64,000 bases of DNA from Mycobacterium sp. 1081908.1 (GTDB taxonomy: Bacteria > Actinomycetota > Actinomycetes > Mycobacteriales > Mycobacteriaceae), in assembly GCF_001673535.1 (NCBI RefSeq), contig NZ_LZLY01000089.1, forward strand, positions 38,258-102,257. Reading direction: 5' to 3'. Positions within the stretch are counted from its first letter, which is position 1, and each line of letters opens with the position of its first letter. Made by a program: the position numbers and the translations under genes. Shown piece by piece: positions 15,782-23,463 of this stretch. The notes under the pieces are model-generated. The model searched no databases and was not told the DNA's origin. It saw only the letters and a list, made by a program, of their open reading frames with translations.

Positions 15782-16949
15782 ACGACGGCATCCCGTGCCC
15801 GCGCTGGGCGATGATGTCGCGCAGCACTTCGTTGGTGCCCCCACCGAAACGCATCAACGGGGCGGCCCGGTAGAGCCGTTCGAACTTGCCGCCCAGCGGC
15901 GCGTCGGGGCCGCGATGCGCCAGCAGGCCGTCCGGCCCCAGCAGATCGAGCGCCAATTCGGCGATGCGCTGGCGCAATTCGCTGGTGAAAACCTTCTCCA
16001 CGCTTACCTCGACGGTCGGGATGACGCCGCCGTCCAGGATCGAGGCGGCCTCGTAGCCCATCAGCGTGGCCGCCTCCACGTCGGCCTCCGCCCGGGCCAG
16101 GCGGCGGCGCAGCGCCGGATCGTGCGCGGGCACCGTCCCGTCGCGCCGCGGCCGTCGCGCCAGTTCGCGCAGGTCGTCCACGGCGCGGCGCAGATCGCCG
16201 GCGTTGGTCAGCGCGCCGCGTTCCAGGTCGAGGGCGCCGGTGATGTAGGTCCAGCCCCGGTTGACTTCGCCGATCAGGTTGGTGACCGGGACGCGCACGT
16301 CGCGGAAGTGCACCTCGTTGGTGCGATAGCCCGACCACGCGTAGAGCGGGCGGATCTCGACGCCCGGGCTGTCGATCGGCACGATGATGACCGAAATCCC
16401 GCGATGGCGCCCGGCATTCGGGTCGGTGCGCACGCACAGCCACTCGTGGGTGGCGCGCTGGGCGCCGCTGTTCCAGATCTTGGTGCCGTTGATCACCCAT
16501 TCCTGGGCCTCGAGGGTCGCGCGCGTGCGCAGGTTGGCCAGGTCGGTTCCCGCATCGGGCTCGGAATAGCCCACGGCGCAGCTCATTTCGCCCTTGGCGA
16601 TCAGCGGCAGCCATTCGGCCTTGTTCTGCTCGGTGCCGTGCCGCATGATCATCGGCGCCACCGAGGTGACCGTCAGGTCGGGCCCGGGCACTCCCCAATA
16701 TTCGAACTCGCTCATCAGCAGGTGCTGATGCACGGCGCCGAGGCCCAGCCCGCCGTACTCCCGCGGCCAGTTCAGCCCGAACCAGCCCTTCTCGCCGATC
16801 TTGCGACGAAACCGGGCCACCTCGCCGCCGGGGAATTCCAGGTCGTGCTTCGCCAGTTCGGCCCGCAGTTCCGCGGTGACGTGCTCCTGGAGGAATTCAC
16901 GAACCTCGGCCAGCCAGGCGCGTTGCCCGGCGTCGAGTTCGAAATCCAT
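15771..16949 (-). CDS. acyl-CoA dehydrogenase (FadE), alpha-type subunit
   Basis: This 392-residue acyl-CoA dehydrogenase carries W-P-R-E-Y-G-G-L-G near residue 70, Y-S-E-P-D-A-G-T-D-L-A in the FAD/substrate region and R-F-G-G-G-T-N-E-V-L near the end. It begins M-D-F-E-L-D, as FadE proteins often do. It is the first gene of the leftward operon; ATG 16949 faces the divergent TetR gene across 160 bp that hold two operator-like sites. Predicted reaction: alpha,beta-dehydrogenation of a side-chain acyl-CoA together with the adjacent FadE. Upstream in-frame codons reach into the promoter region and are not used. Confidence 0.88.
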   Translation of the reverse strand: MDFELDAGQRAWLAEVREFLQEHVTAELRAELAKHDLEFPGGEVARFRRKIGEKGWFGLNWPREYGGLGLGAVHQHLLMSEFEYWGVPGPDLTVTSVAPMIMRHGTEQNKAEWLPLIAKGEMSCAVGYSEPDAGTDLANLRTRATLEAQEWVINGTKIWNSGAQRATHEWLCVRTDPNAGRHRGISVIIVPIDSPGVEIRPLYAWSGYRTNEVHFRDVRVPVTNLIGEVNRGWTYITGALDLERGALTNAGDLRRAVDDLRELARRPRRDGTVPAHDPALRRRLARAEADVEAATLMGYEAASILDGGVIPTVEVSVEKVFTSELRQRIAELALDLLGPDGLLAHRGPDAPLGGKFERLYRAAPLMRFGGGTNEVLRDIIAQRGHGMPSYGR

Positions 16950-17061
16950 CCCGGCCCCTTTGCCCCAGATGAGGTCATCTGCCCCCTCAGTGTGCTCAGC
17001 CGCCGTCGTCACCGCCAGATGCCCGTTCCATTGACCGGTCCGCCGTTCCCGGAATGCTCGC

Positions 17062-17086
17062 TGACGGGCGTCATTGACGGGCGTCA
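17062..17086. promoter_or_regulatory. tandem operator-like sites in the fadE/tetR divergent promoter
   Basis: Two identical 12-bp imperfect palindromes, TGACGGGCGTCA, lie at 17062-17073 and 17075-17086, one base apart. The half-sites TGACG and CGTCA are perfect complements. They lie 24 bp before the TetR start and 113 bp before the fadE start. Two phased sites are typical for TetR dimers, so autoregulation and control of the operon are likely. Inference only. Confidence 0.55.
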
Positions 17087-17109
17087 GCGGGAGGGGTAGT
17101 TTCGCGGGC

Positions 17110-17718
17110 ATGCCTTCGCCGACGCCGGTCACGAGCGCGCGGGAGGCCCAGCGGCTGCAGACGCGGGCCCGCCTGTTCGACGCCGCGGTGGCCGAGATCG
17201 AGCGGTCGGGGTTGGCGGGCACCGACGTCGCCGCCATCGCTTCGGCGGTCGGGGTGGCGCGGGGCACGTTCTACTTCCATTTCCCGACCAAGGAACACGT
17301 CCTGGCCGAGCTGGAACGCGACGAAGAGTCCAAGATCGTGGCGATGCTGGCCACCGAGGCCAGCCCGCCCGGCGACCTGAGATCGATGCTGACTTCGCTG
17401 GTGCGCCAGGTGCTTGCGGCCGAGGAGCGGCTGGGGCCGGTGGTCTTCAGGGACATGCTCGGGCTGCACTTCTCGGCGACGCGCCCCATCGAGGACGAGC
17501 TGGGCGGGCACCCGCTGGCCGAGTTCGTCATCGCCGCGATCGCCGAAGCGCAGGCCGCGCAGCGGGTGTCGCCGGACGCGGACGCGGGCGAACTCGGCGT
17601 CATCTTCCTGACCGGGCTGTTCGCATTGCTCGTCACCGCAGCAACGGAGCCCCGGTCACGTGCGGCGCTCCTGGACCGATACGTCAAGACCATCGTCAAC
17701 GGAATGGAGGCGTCATGA
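17110..17718 (+). CDS. TetR-family transcriptional regulator
   Basis: This 202-residue repressor has an N-terminal helix-turn-helix at about 38-58 (T-D-V-A-A-I-A-S-A-V-G-V-A-R-G-T-F-Y-F-H-F) and a C-terminal helical ligand/dimerisation domain. ATG 17110 is chosen over an upstream in-frame start at 17074 because the latter would place the operator repeats inside the gene. It is divergent from the ten-gene igr-like operon and overlaps the next gene by 4 bp (ATGA). Its ligand is probably an acyl-CoA or substrate of that operon. Confidence 0.87.
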   Translation: MPSPTPVTSAREAQRLQTRARLFDAAVAEIERSGLAGTDVAAIASAVGVARGTFYFHFPTKEHVLAELERDEESKIVAMLATEASPPGDLRSMLTSLVRQVLAAEERLGPVVFRDMLGLHFSATRPIEDELGGHPLAEFVIAAIAEAQAAQRVSPDADAGELGVIFLTGLFALLVTAATEPRSRAALLDRYVKTIVNGMEAS

Positions 17719-18542
17719 CGACCAGCACGGCCATCGAGGGCTATCGGGAATTTCTCACGCGCCGGGACGGCGACGCCGACCTGCTGCATCGCCGGCTTTC
17801 CAGCCGCGAGGAATTCTTTGGGTCGCTGGAGGCCAATCCGGTTCGCTCCAGCCGGCCCATCGATCAGCGCGTGTTCCTGCGAAATCTGCGCCGACGCCGA
17901 CCCGAGGCCGGGCTCGCTCCCGAGATGCTGTTCCTGTTGGCCACCGCGAAACTCAACCAGGCGGAGCGATTCGGCGTGGACCTCGGCGATACCTACGGAC
18001 GGATCGGCGGCGCCGACCAGCCCCCCGAGCGGGTGTATCTGGCGCTCGAGGAGCACTACCACACCCGGCTGCTGAGCTACGTGCTGGACATGTTCGGTCT
18101 GCCGTTCCAGGTCGTGGTGCCGCCGTTCGTCATGCGGCAATTCGTCAAGATGGAAGTCTTTCTGCCCGAGCGAATCGGATTCCCATTCGTGGGCGCCGGG
18201 GAAATGGCGGGCTGCATCATGTTTGACGAGTTGCGCCGGGTCGGCGTCGAGTTGTTCTCCGACGAGCCGGAGGTTGCCGCAAGGATCGACCGGCTTTACA
18301 CCGAGATCCTCACCGACGAGCTTGGCCACGTCGGCTACTGCGCCGCGCGCTGCACCCGCCCCGAACGGGCGTTAATGCGTTGGCTCTACCCGCTTTTCGG
18401 GCGGCTGTTCGCCCGGCAGACCGCTGAGATCAGCCTGCTCACCGATCCCGCGAAGCTGAACGCCCGGTTGCGTGAACCCTTCGACGTCGACGGACTGGCC
18501 GCCGGCGTGCCCAACGAGACCTTCGTCGCCGTGCGCCCCTGA
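17715..18542 (+). CDS. ferritin-like di-iron protein of unknown function
   Basis: This 275-residue, mostly helical protein shows two E-x-x-H motifs, Glu113-His116 (E-E-H-Y-H) and Glu202-His205 (D-E-L-G-H), plus Glu163 in a central helix. This spacing is that of a four-helix carboxylate-bridged di-iron centre, as in AurF-type oxygenases and ferritin-like proteins. I do not recognise the exact family. It is translationally coupled to TetR (ATGA overlap). An N-oxygenase, desaturase or hydroxylase role in the neighbouring pathway is possible. It could instead be a metal or redox sensor. Confidence 0.75.
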   Translation: MTTSTAIEGYREFLTRRDGDADLLHRRLSSREEFFGSLEANPVRSSRPIDQRVFLRNLRRRRPEAGLAPEMLFLLATAKLNQAERFGVDLGDTYGRIGGADQPPERVYLALEEHYHTRLLSYVLDMFGLPFQVVVPPFVMRQFVKMEVFLPERIGFPFVGAGEMAGCIMFDELRRVGVELFSDEPEVAARIDRLYTEILTDELGHVGYCAARCTRPERALMRWLYPLFGRLFARQTAEISLLTDPAKLNARLREPFDVDGLAAGVPNETFVAVRP

Positions 18543-18596
18543 GCCGTTTCGCCGACCATCCTGTTTCGCGCTCGGCGCCGCGGCAATCCTGACGGG

Positions 18597-19166
18597 ATGA
18601 ATGACGGATCAGATTTCGGCACGTTTGGTCGGTTCGTTGAGACGCCGGTCGACGAGATGCCGCCGCAGATGAAACAGGCCTATGACTTCACCCGCGAACT
18701 GCGCGGGCTGGTCCCCGGTCCGCACAAGATTTGGCTCGCCAACCCCGCTCTGTCGAAGACGATAGTGCCGACCGGTGCCTACTTCCAGCGCGATTCGACG
18801 TTGACTAAGGCCGAGATCGAGATCGCGACCACCATCGCCACCGCCCGGTGGCGCAGCGCATACGCCAATTACGAGCACGAAATCATCGCCGGGCGCGACG
18901 GTCGCCTGGACCCACGGCGGGTTGAAGCGATCATCGCCGGCCTGCCGACATCCTTCGATGACACGCGCCAGCAGGTGGTCTACGAGCTGGCATCGGCGTT
19001 GGTCGCCGCGCGCGTCGTTCCGCTCGGCCTGTACCGGCGCGCCAGGGAGTTGCTCGGTGATGCGGGCATCGTGGATGTCGCGGTACTGCTCGGTTGGTTC
19101 ACCATGGTGTGTATGACGCTGGGCGCCTTCGACGTTCCGGCAAACGCCCGGGGATTGGAGCAATAA
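18597..19166 (+). CDS. carboxymuconolactone decarboxylase (AhpD-like) family protein
   Basis: This 189-residue all-helical protein is of the CMD/AhpD superfamily. The core reads A-R-W-R-S-A-Y-A-N-Y-E-H-E (about 81-93), so the redox CxxC of AhpD is absent but the His at the end is kept, as in the non-peroxidase subgroup. These proteins are often found in catabolic clusters and may isomerise or decarboxylate lactones. It follows the ferritin-like gene by 54 bp and overlaps nothing. The next gene starts 2 bp after its stop, so the two are co-transcribed. Confidence 0.82.
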   Translation: MNDGSDFGTFGRFVETPVDEMPPQMKQAYDFTRELRGLVPGPHKIWLANPALSKTIVPTGAYFQRDSTLTKAEIEIATTIATARWRSAYANYEHEIIAGRDGRLDPRRVEAIIAGLPTSFDDTRQQVVYELASALVAARVVPLGLYRRARELLGDAGIVDVAVLLGWFTMVCMTLGAFDVPANARGLEQ

Positions 19167-19168
19167 GC

Positions 19169-20143
19169 ATGGCCCTGCCCCCGCTGCCCACCGTCACGAT
19201 GAAGCCCGTGGCACTCTTCCCGCAGCGGCACTTCCCGGAAAACCTCGCCGTGCGCGCCGACGGGTCGATTCTCGTCACCGATGTCGTGCACAAAGAACTC
19301 TGGTGGATTCCGGCAACGGAGTCCGGATCGGTCGCCGAACCGGTGCTGGTGCACACCTTTGATCACCCGGTCACCGGCATCGCGGAGGTGGCGCCCGACG
19401 TGTTCGTCGTCTGCCTTACCGAGGGCTACACGACTCATGAATCGCATTTGGCTCGAATCGATTTCAACGGATGGACGCCCGGTGCGCCGGTATCGCCCGA
19501 ACTCGTCTTCACGTTCGATGCCCGCGTTCGCGCGCTCAACGGAAGTTGCGTACTCGGCCCGAACGTGCTGGCGATCGCGGATTGTTTCGCCGGACTCATC
19601 TGGCGCGTGGACCTCGCCGGCGCGACGGCCTGCATATGGCTCGCCGACGACACCATGGCCGACGATCCCGACAGCGGCGTGCCTCCACCGCCGCAGCCCG
19701 GCGTGAACGGCGTGCGATACGGGGCACAGACCGGTTACCTGTACTACACGTCTACCGCGCAGAAGGTCTTCATGCGAGTCCCCGTCGACTCCTCTACCCT
19801 TGATGCTGCCGGGCCAGCGCAGTTCGTCGCCGCGATCGACAACGCCGACGACTTCTGCCTCGACGAGGACGCCGGATTCGCTTACGTCACACGGCATCGC
19901 GCGAACACCATCGACCGGGTGCCGCTGGCGCCCCGGCACGGCAGCGAGGTCCGCCACATCGCCGGCGACCCGTTCGACGAAACGCTCGTGGGGCCGTCCA
20001 GCGCCGCGTGGGGGCGCGGCCCGCAAGACCACGGCCGCGTCGCCTACGTCACGACCGACGGCGGCACCACTGCTCCCCCGCAGGGCGTCACGCGCCCGGC
20101 CGCGCTGCTGCGCGTCGAGTTGAATTACCTTCACCAGATGTAA
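19169..20143 (+). CDS. SMP-30/gluconolactonase-like beta-propeller protein
   Basis: This 324-residue protein is made of repeated beta-strand blocks (F-P-E-N-L-A-V-R-A-D-G-S-I-L-V-T-D; N-G-V-R-Y-G-A-Q-T-G-Y-L-Y-Y-T; N-A-D-D-F-C-L-D-E-D-A-G-F-A-Y-V-T) typical of six-bladed SMP-30/strictosidine-synthase propellers. Many members are Ca- or Zn-dependent lactonases. No signal peptide is seen. ATG 19169 is immediately after the CMD gene, and earlier in-frame starts lie inside that gene. A lactonase would suit a pathway with a BVMO, but the metal ligands cannot be assigned with certainty. Confidence 0.75.
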   Translation: MALPPLPTVTMKPVALFPQRHFPENLAVRADGSILVTDVVHKELWWIPATESGSVAEPVLVHTFDHPVTGIAEVAPDVFVVCLTEGYTTHESHLARIDFNGWTPGAPVSPELVFTFDARVRALNGSCVLGPNVLAIADCFAGLIWRVDLAGATACIWLADDTMADDPDSGVPPPPQPGVNGVRYGAQTGYLYYTSTAQKVFMRVPVDSSTLDAAGPAQFVAAIDNADDFCLDEDAGFAYVTRHRANTIDRVPLAPRHGSEVRHIAGDPFDETLVGPSSAAWGRGPQDHGRVAYVTTDGGTTAPPQGVTRPAALLRVELNYLHQM

Positions 20144-20243
20144 AAACGCTGTCAATCTCCCGTAAAAACGCTTCGCCGCAATCGCGGATCCGTGGCCGGG
20201 CTGCGAAAATCTTTCTCAGCCGCCACGCGTAGAGGAAGACGCC

Positions 20244-20408
20244 ATGCCCACCCTTGAGACACGCCTCCGCCAGGAGTTGCGCGACTGCGCCCTTGAGTTA
20301 CGGCAACTCGCCTACACGGTGCCGCACGGGGTCGGCGAGCATGCCCTGCTTCAGCTGTCGGACCGGATGCGTGCCGCCGCCGAACAGGTGGTCCGCAAGG
20401 GGGCCTAG
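20244..20408 (+). CDS. small conserved-looking protein, 54 residues
   Basis: The ORF encodes a 54-residue helical, charged protein (M-P-T-L-E-T-R-L-R-Q-E-L-R-D-C to V-V-R-K-G-A) and has an AGAGGAAG ribosome-binding site 8 bp before its ATG. It follows a 100-bp gap with a duplicated GTAAAAACGCT word (20140 and 20162). No domain is recognised. Composition and a good ribosome site favour a true gene. It converges on the transporter gene at 20533 across an inverted-repeat region. Confidence 0.6.
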   Translation: MPTLETRLRQELRDCALELRQLAYTVPHGVGEHALLQLSDRMRAAAEQVVRKGA

Positions 20409-20419
20409 GGCGTTACCCC

Positions 20420-20528
20420 ACGGCTTTCGGTGTGAGCCCAGGGTTTCGCGTGTGAACCCGGGGCGGGAATATCGCGATTTCACCGCCCTGGCGACACACT
20501 GAAAGCCGCCAGCACACACCGAAAGCGG
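20420..20528. repeat. inverted repeat region between convergent genes (ctttcggtgtg elements)
   Basis: A forward copy at 20420-20443 (GGCTTTCGGTGTGAG core) is followed by a diverged second forward copy from about 20441 (TTTCGCGTGTGAACCC). Inverted copies lie at 20486-20507 (reading GGCTTTCAGTGTG on the minus strand) and at about 20511-20528 (CTTTCGGTGTG). The arms could pair into a large hairpin between two converging genes, which would act as a two-way terminator. A lone copy is at 1612-1635. Confidence 0.55.
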
Positions 20529-20532
20529 ACGA

Positions 20533-23250
20533 TCAGCCGCTCTTCAGACGAATCTTCCAGCGCACGAAGCCCAGGTACAAGCCGCTGAGCAATACCAACA
20601 TGCCCATGTCGAACCACCACGCGCCGGCCGTGTGACGCCAGTGCGAGTCGTGCGGCACCGACGGGACTTTGTCCTGCAGGCTGAGCAGGTCAACGGTGGA
20701 CGCCGACGAGGCGAAGCCCCATCTCGCCGGTGTGGCCCAAGCCATTTGGTCCAGGCCGATGCGATCGGTGACGGGAATCATGCCGCCGGAGAACACCAGC
20801 TGCGACATGACCGCCACGACGAGTAGGGGCATGATCTGTTCGTTGGACTTGGCGATGGACGACAGCACCAGCCCGAGCATCGCCGAGGCGACGGTCGTCA
20901 TGGCGACGTCGACGAACAGCTCCAGGTTGGGAATGCCCAACGCCACGGCGCCCTGCGTCGGGCCGCCCTTCCCGACGATCGCGATGACGGTGACGATCGC
21001 GGACTGCATGACGGCGAACACCGTGTAGACGAACACCTTCGCCAGCAGGTACGCGGTGGTGGACAGGCCGACCGCCTGCTCGCGCAGGAAGATAGCGCGC
21101 TCGCCGATCAGATCGCGGATCGTCAGCGCCGTTCCCATGAAGACCGCGCCGACGTTCAGCAGCACCAGGATCTGCCCGGGCTCGGTGGGCGCGGCGCCCA
21201 TCGGGTCGGGTCTGCCGAAGCCCACATCGCCGGGCACCGACATCGACAGCGAGCCCATGATGAACGGCAGCAGCGCCAGGAAGACGAAATAGCCGCGGTC
21301 GGACACGATCAACCGCACCTGCCGCCGCGCGATCGTGGAGAACTGCCGGAACAGGCTGGTGTGCGACGGGTCGCCGATTTCGGCCGGTTTCTCCGCCGGC
21401 GGTGGCGGCGGGGGCGGGCCCGTCCGCGCCAGGTAGCGTGCCTTGGCGCCGTCGGGATCGTTGGCGACCGTGCTGAAGATGTCGGCCCAGTTCGTGGTGC
21501 CCATCGCCGGACCGATCTGGCTCGGTGGCCCGCAGAACGCGGTCTTGCCGCCGGGCGCCAGCAGCAGCACCTGATCGCAGACGTCCAGGTAGGTCAGCGA
21601 GTGGGTGACCACGAGCACCACGCGACCGGCGTCGGCCAACTGCCGCAGCATGGTCATCACCTGGCGATCCAGGGCCGGGTCCAGGCCGGACGTCGGCTCG
21701 TCCAGGATCAGCAGCGACGGCCCGGTCAGCAGCTCCAGCGCCACCGACGCGCGCTTGCGCTGACCGCCCGACAGCTTGTCGACCCGGGTGTGCAGGTGCT
21801 GGGTCATCTCGAGCTCCTCGAGGACCCGGGCCACCACCTGGGCGCGGTCGTCCTTGGTGGTGTCCGGTGGCAGCCGCAGCTCGGCCGCATACATCAACGC
21901 CTGCTGCACCGTCAGCTGCCCGTGCACCACGTCGTCCTGCGGGACCATTCCGATCCTGCTGCGCAGCGAGGCGTATTCGGCGTGCACGTTGTGGCCCTCG
22001 AAGGCCACCGTGCCCTTGGTCGGGTGGGTGTAGCCGGCCACCAACCGGGCGAAGGTGGACTTCCCCGCTCCCGACGGGCCGATGACGGCGGTCAGGGTTC
22101 CGGGCTGTGCGCCCAGCGAGATGTCGTCGAGCAGGACCTTGTTGTTCTCAATCGTCCACGTCACCCCGCGCACGTCGAGGCCGCCGGTGCGCGTCGCGGT
22201 CGCGGTTTCGTCGCGGCGGGCCAGCGTGCCGCCGGCGAAAACCAGGTCGATGTTGCCGATCGTGACGACGTCGCCCTCGTGCAGCACGGCCGACTCGACG
22301 CGGGCGCCGTTGACGAAAGTGCCGTTGATGCTGCGGTTGTCGTGGATCTCGGTGCCCTGCGGCGTCGGGATCAGGGTCGCGTGGTGGCGTGATGCCAGCA
22401 CCTCGGGAATGACGATGTCGTTGTCGTTGGCCCGGCCGATCTTGACCGCGCCGGGCGCCGACACCAACCCGGTTCGGCCGGGCCGCAGGATCTTCATCAT
22501 CGACGTCGCGATGTTCGCGGCATCGGGGACGCGGCCCGTCTCCAGGCCGGCGGGCTCCGCGACGCGGCCGGTCTCGGACTCCGCCGGCGGCACTTGCATG
22601 GGCTGCGCCCGGTAGATCTTCGGCGCCTGCTGCGGTTCGCTGGGCGGTCCCGTCGGATGACCGCCGGTCGGCTGCCACGGCTGCGGGCCGGTGGCCGGAT
22701 GGATCGGCTGCGGGCCGCTGGGCGGGTGAAGCGGCTGCGGCCCGCTGGGTGGATGGATCGGCCTGGGCGCGCTCGGCGGATGCGTCGGCGTGCGGAGCGG
22801 GGCCGACGGCGGCTGCTGCGGCTGGCCCGGCCAGGGCGTGCCGACCTGCTGCGGCTGGCTCTGGGACGCCGGGGCGCTCGGGGCGCTCGCGGTGTAAATC
22901 GGGATCGACGTGGTCAGGGGCGGGCGCCCGGCCGAACCCTGGTGGCGGCCGACTTCGAAGGTCAGCGCCGGGCCGTCCGGGTTGCCGATGTTGACCCGCA
23001 GGCCGTCCTGGATGTCGACGACGGGGACGCGACGGTTGTGGACGTAGAGCCCGTTGAGGCTGCCGTTGTCGACGGCGATCCATCGCCCCTGGTCGAAACG
23101 CACGATGAGGTGCGTCCGGGAGATCAGCGGGTGTGCGACGCGGACGTCCGCGCGAAGATCACGCCCGATCACGACGTCGGTGCCTGCTGCGAAGGTGCGC
23201 TCCGATCCCTCGTACCGCACGGTCAGCACTGGCGGGGCTGGTGGGCTCAC
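20533..23250 (-). CDS. two-FHA ABC transporter, ATPase plus membrane domains (Rv1747-like)
   Basis: This 905-residue protein has an FHA domain at about 28-86 (V-I-G-R, S-R-T-H, N-G-S-L-N-G), a Pro/Gln-rich linker (103-250), a second FHA at 272-331 (I-G-R, S-R-H-H, N-R-S-I-N-G-T), an ABC ATPase with Walker A G-P-S-G-A-G-K-S-T (391-399), L-S-G-G-Q (493-497) and Walker B L-L-I-L-D-E-P, and six C-terminal membrane helices. It matches M. tuberculosis Rv1747, an exporter of lipo-oligosaccharide-type molecules whose linker Thr residues are phosphorylated by PknF. No pknF neighbour is present. The linker holds degenerate P-P-S-G-P-Q-P repeats and a doubled E-T-G-R-V. The GTG start is at 23250. Confidence 0.9.
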   Translation of the reverse strand: MSPPAPPVLTVRYEGSERTFAAGTDVVIGRDLRADVRVAHPLISRTHLIVRFDQGRWIAVDNGSLNGLYVHNRRVPVVDIQDGLRVNIGNPDGPALTFEVGRHQGSAGRPPLTTSIPIYTASAPSAPASQSQPQQVGTPWPGQPQQPPSAPLRTPTHPPSAPRPIHPPSGPQPLHPPSGPQPIHPATGPQPWQPTGGHPTGPPSEPQQAPKIYRAQPMQVPPAESETGRVAEPAGLETGRVPDAANIATSMMKILRPGRTGLVSAPGAVKIGRANDNDIVIPEVLASRHHATLIPTPQGTEIHDNRSINGTFVNGARVESAVLHEGDVVTIGNIDLVFAGGTLARRDETATATRTGGLDVRGVTWTIENNKVLLDDISLGAQPGTLTAVIGPSGAGKSTFARLVAGYTHPTKGTVAFEGHNVHAEYASLRSRIGMVPQDDVVHGQLTVQQALMYAAELRLPPDTTKDDRAQVVARVLEELEMTQHLHTRVDKLSGGQRKRASVALELLTGPSLLILDEPTSGLDPALDRQVMTMLRQLADAGRVVLVVTHSLTYLDVCDQVLLLAPGGKTAFCGPPSQIGPAMGTTNWADIFSTVANDPDGAKARYLARTGPPPPPPPAEKPAEIGDPSHTSLFRQFSTIARRQVRLIVSDRGYFVFLALLPFIMGSLSMSVPGDVGFGRPDPMGAAPTEPGQILVLLNVGAVFMGTALTIRDLIGERAIFLREQAVGLSTTAYLLAKVFVYTVFAVMQSAIVTVIAIVGKGGPTQGAVALGIPNLELFVDVAMTTVASAMLGLVLSSIAKSNEQIMPLLVVAVMSQLVFSGGMIPVTDRIGLDQMAWATPARWGFASSASTVDLLSLQDKVPSVPHDSHWRHTAGAWWFDMGMLVLLSGLYLGFVRWKIRLKSG

Positions 23251-23463
23251 GATGACCAACTGTATCGGCAGCGGGCCCGATTGCAGGCCAAGAAGTCGAC
23301 GGCTTTCACGACGACGATGTGCCGGCCGAGAGACATCGGCGTGGGGCTGGACACGACCACGCCCGGTTGGCGGAATTCGCGGGAGGACCCTGCGTTGGGA
23401 CCCGAGCAACGCGAATGACGGCCCGATACGGGCCGCCAAATGATTTCCATTCCTGAATGCCGG

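Noticed and set aside
18597..19166. Loss of AhpD redox cysteines treated as gene decay
   Set aside because: A large subgroup of CMD-family proteins lacks the CxxC, so its absence is normal and not a sign of inactivation.
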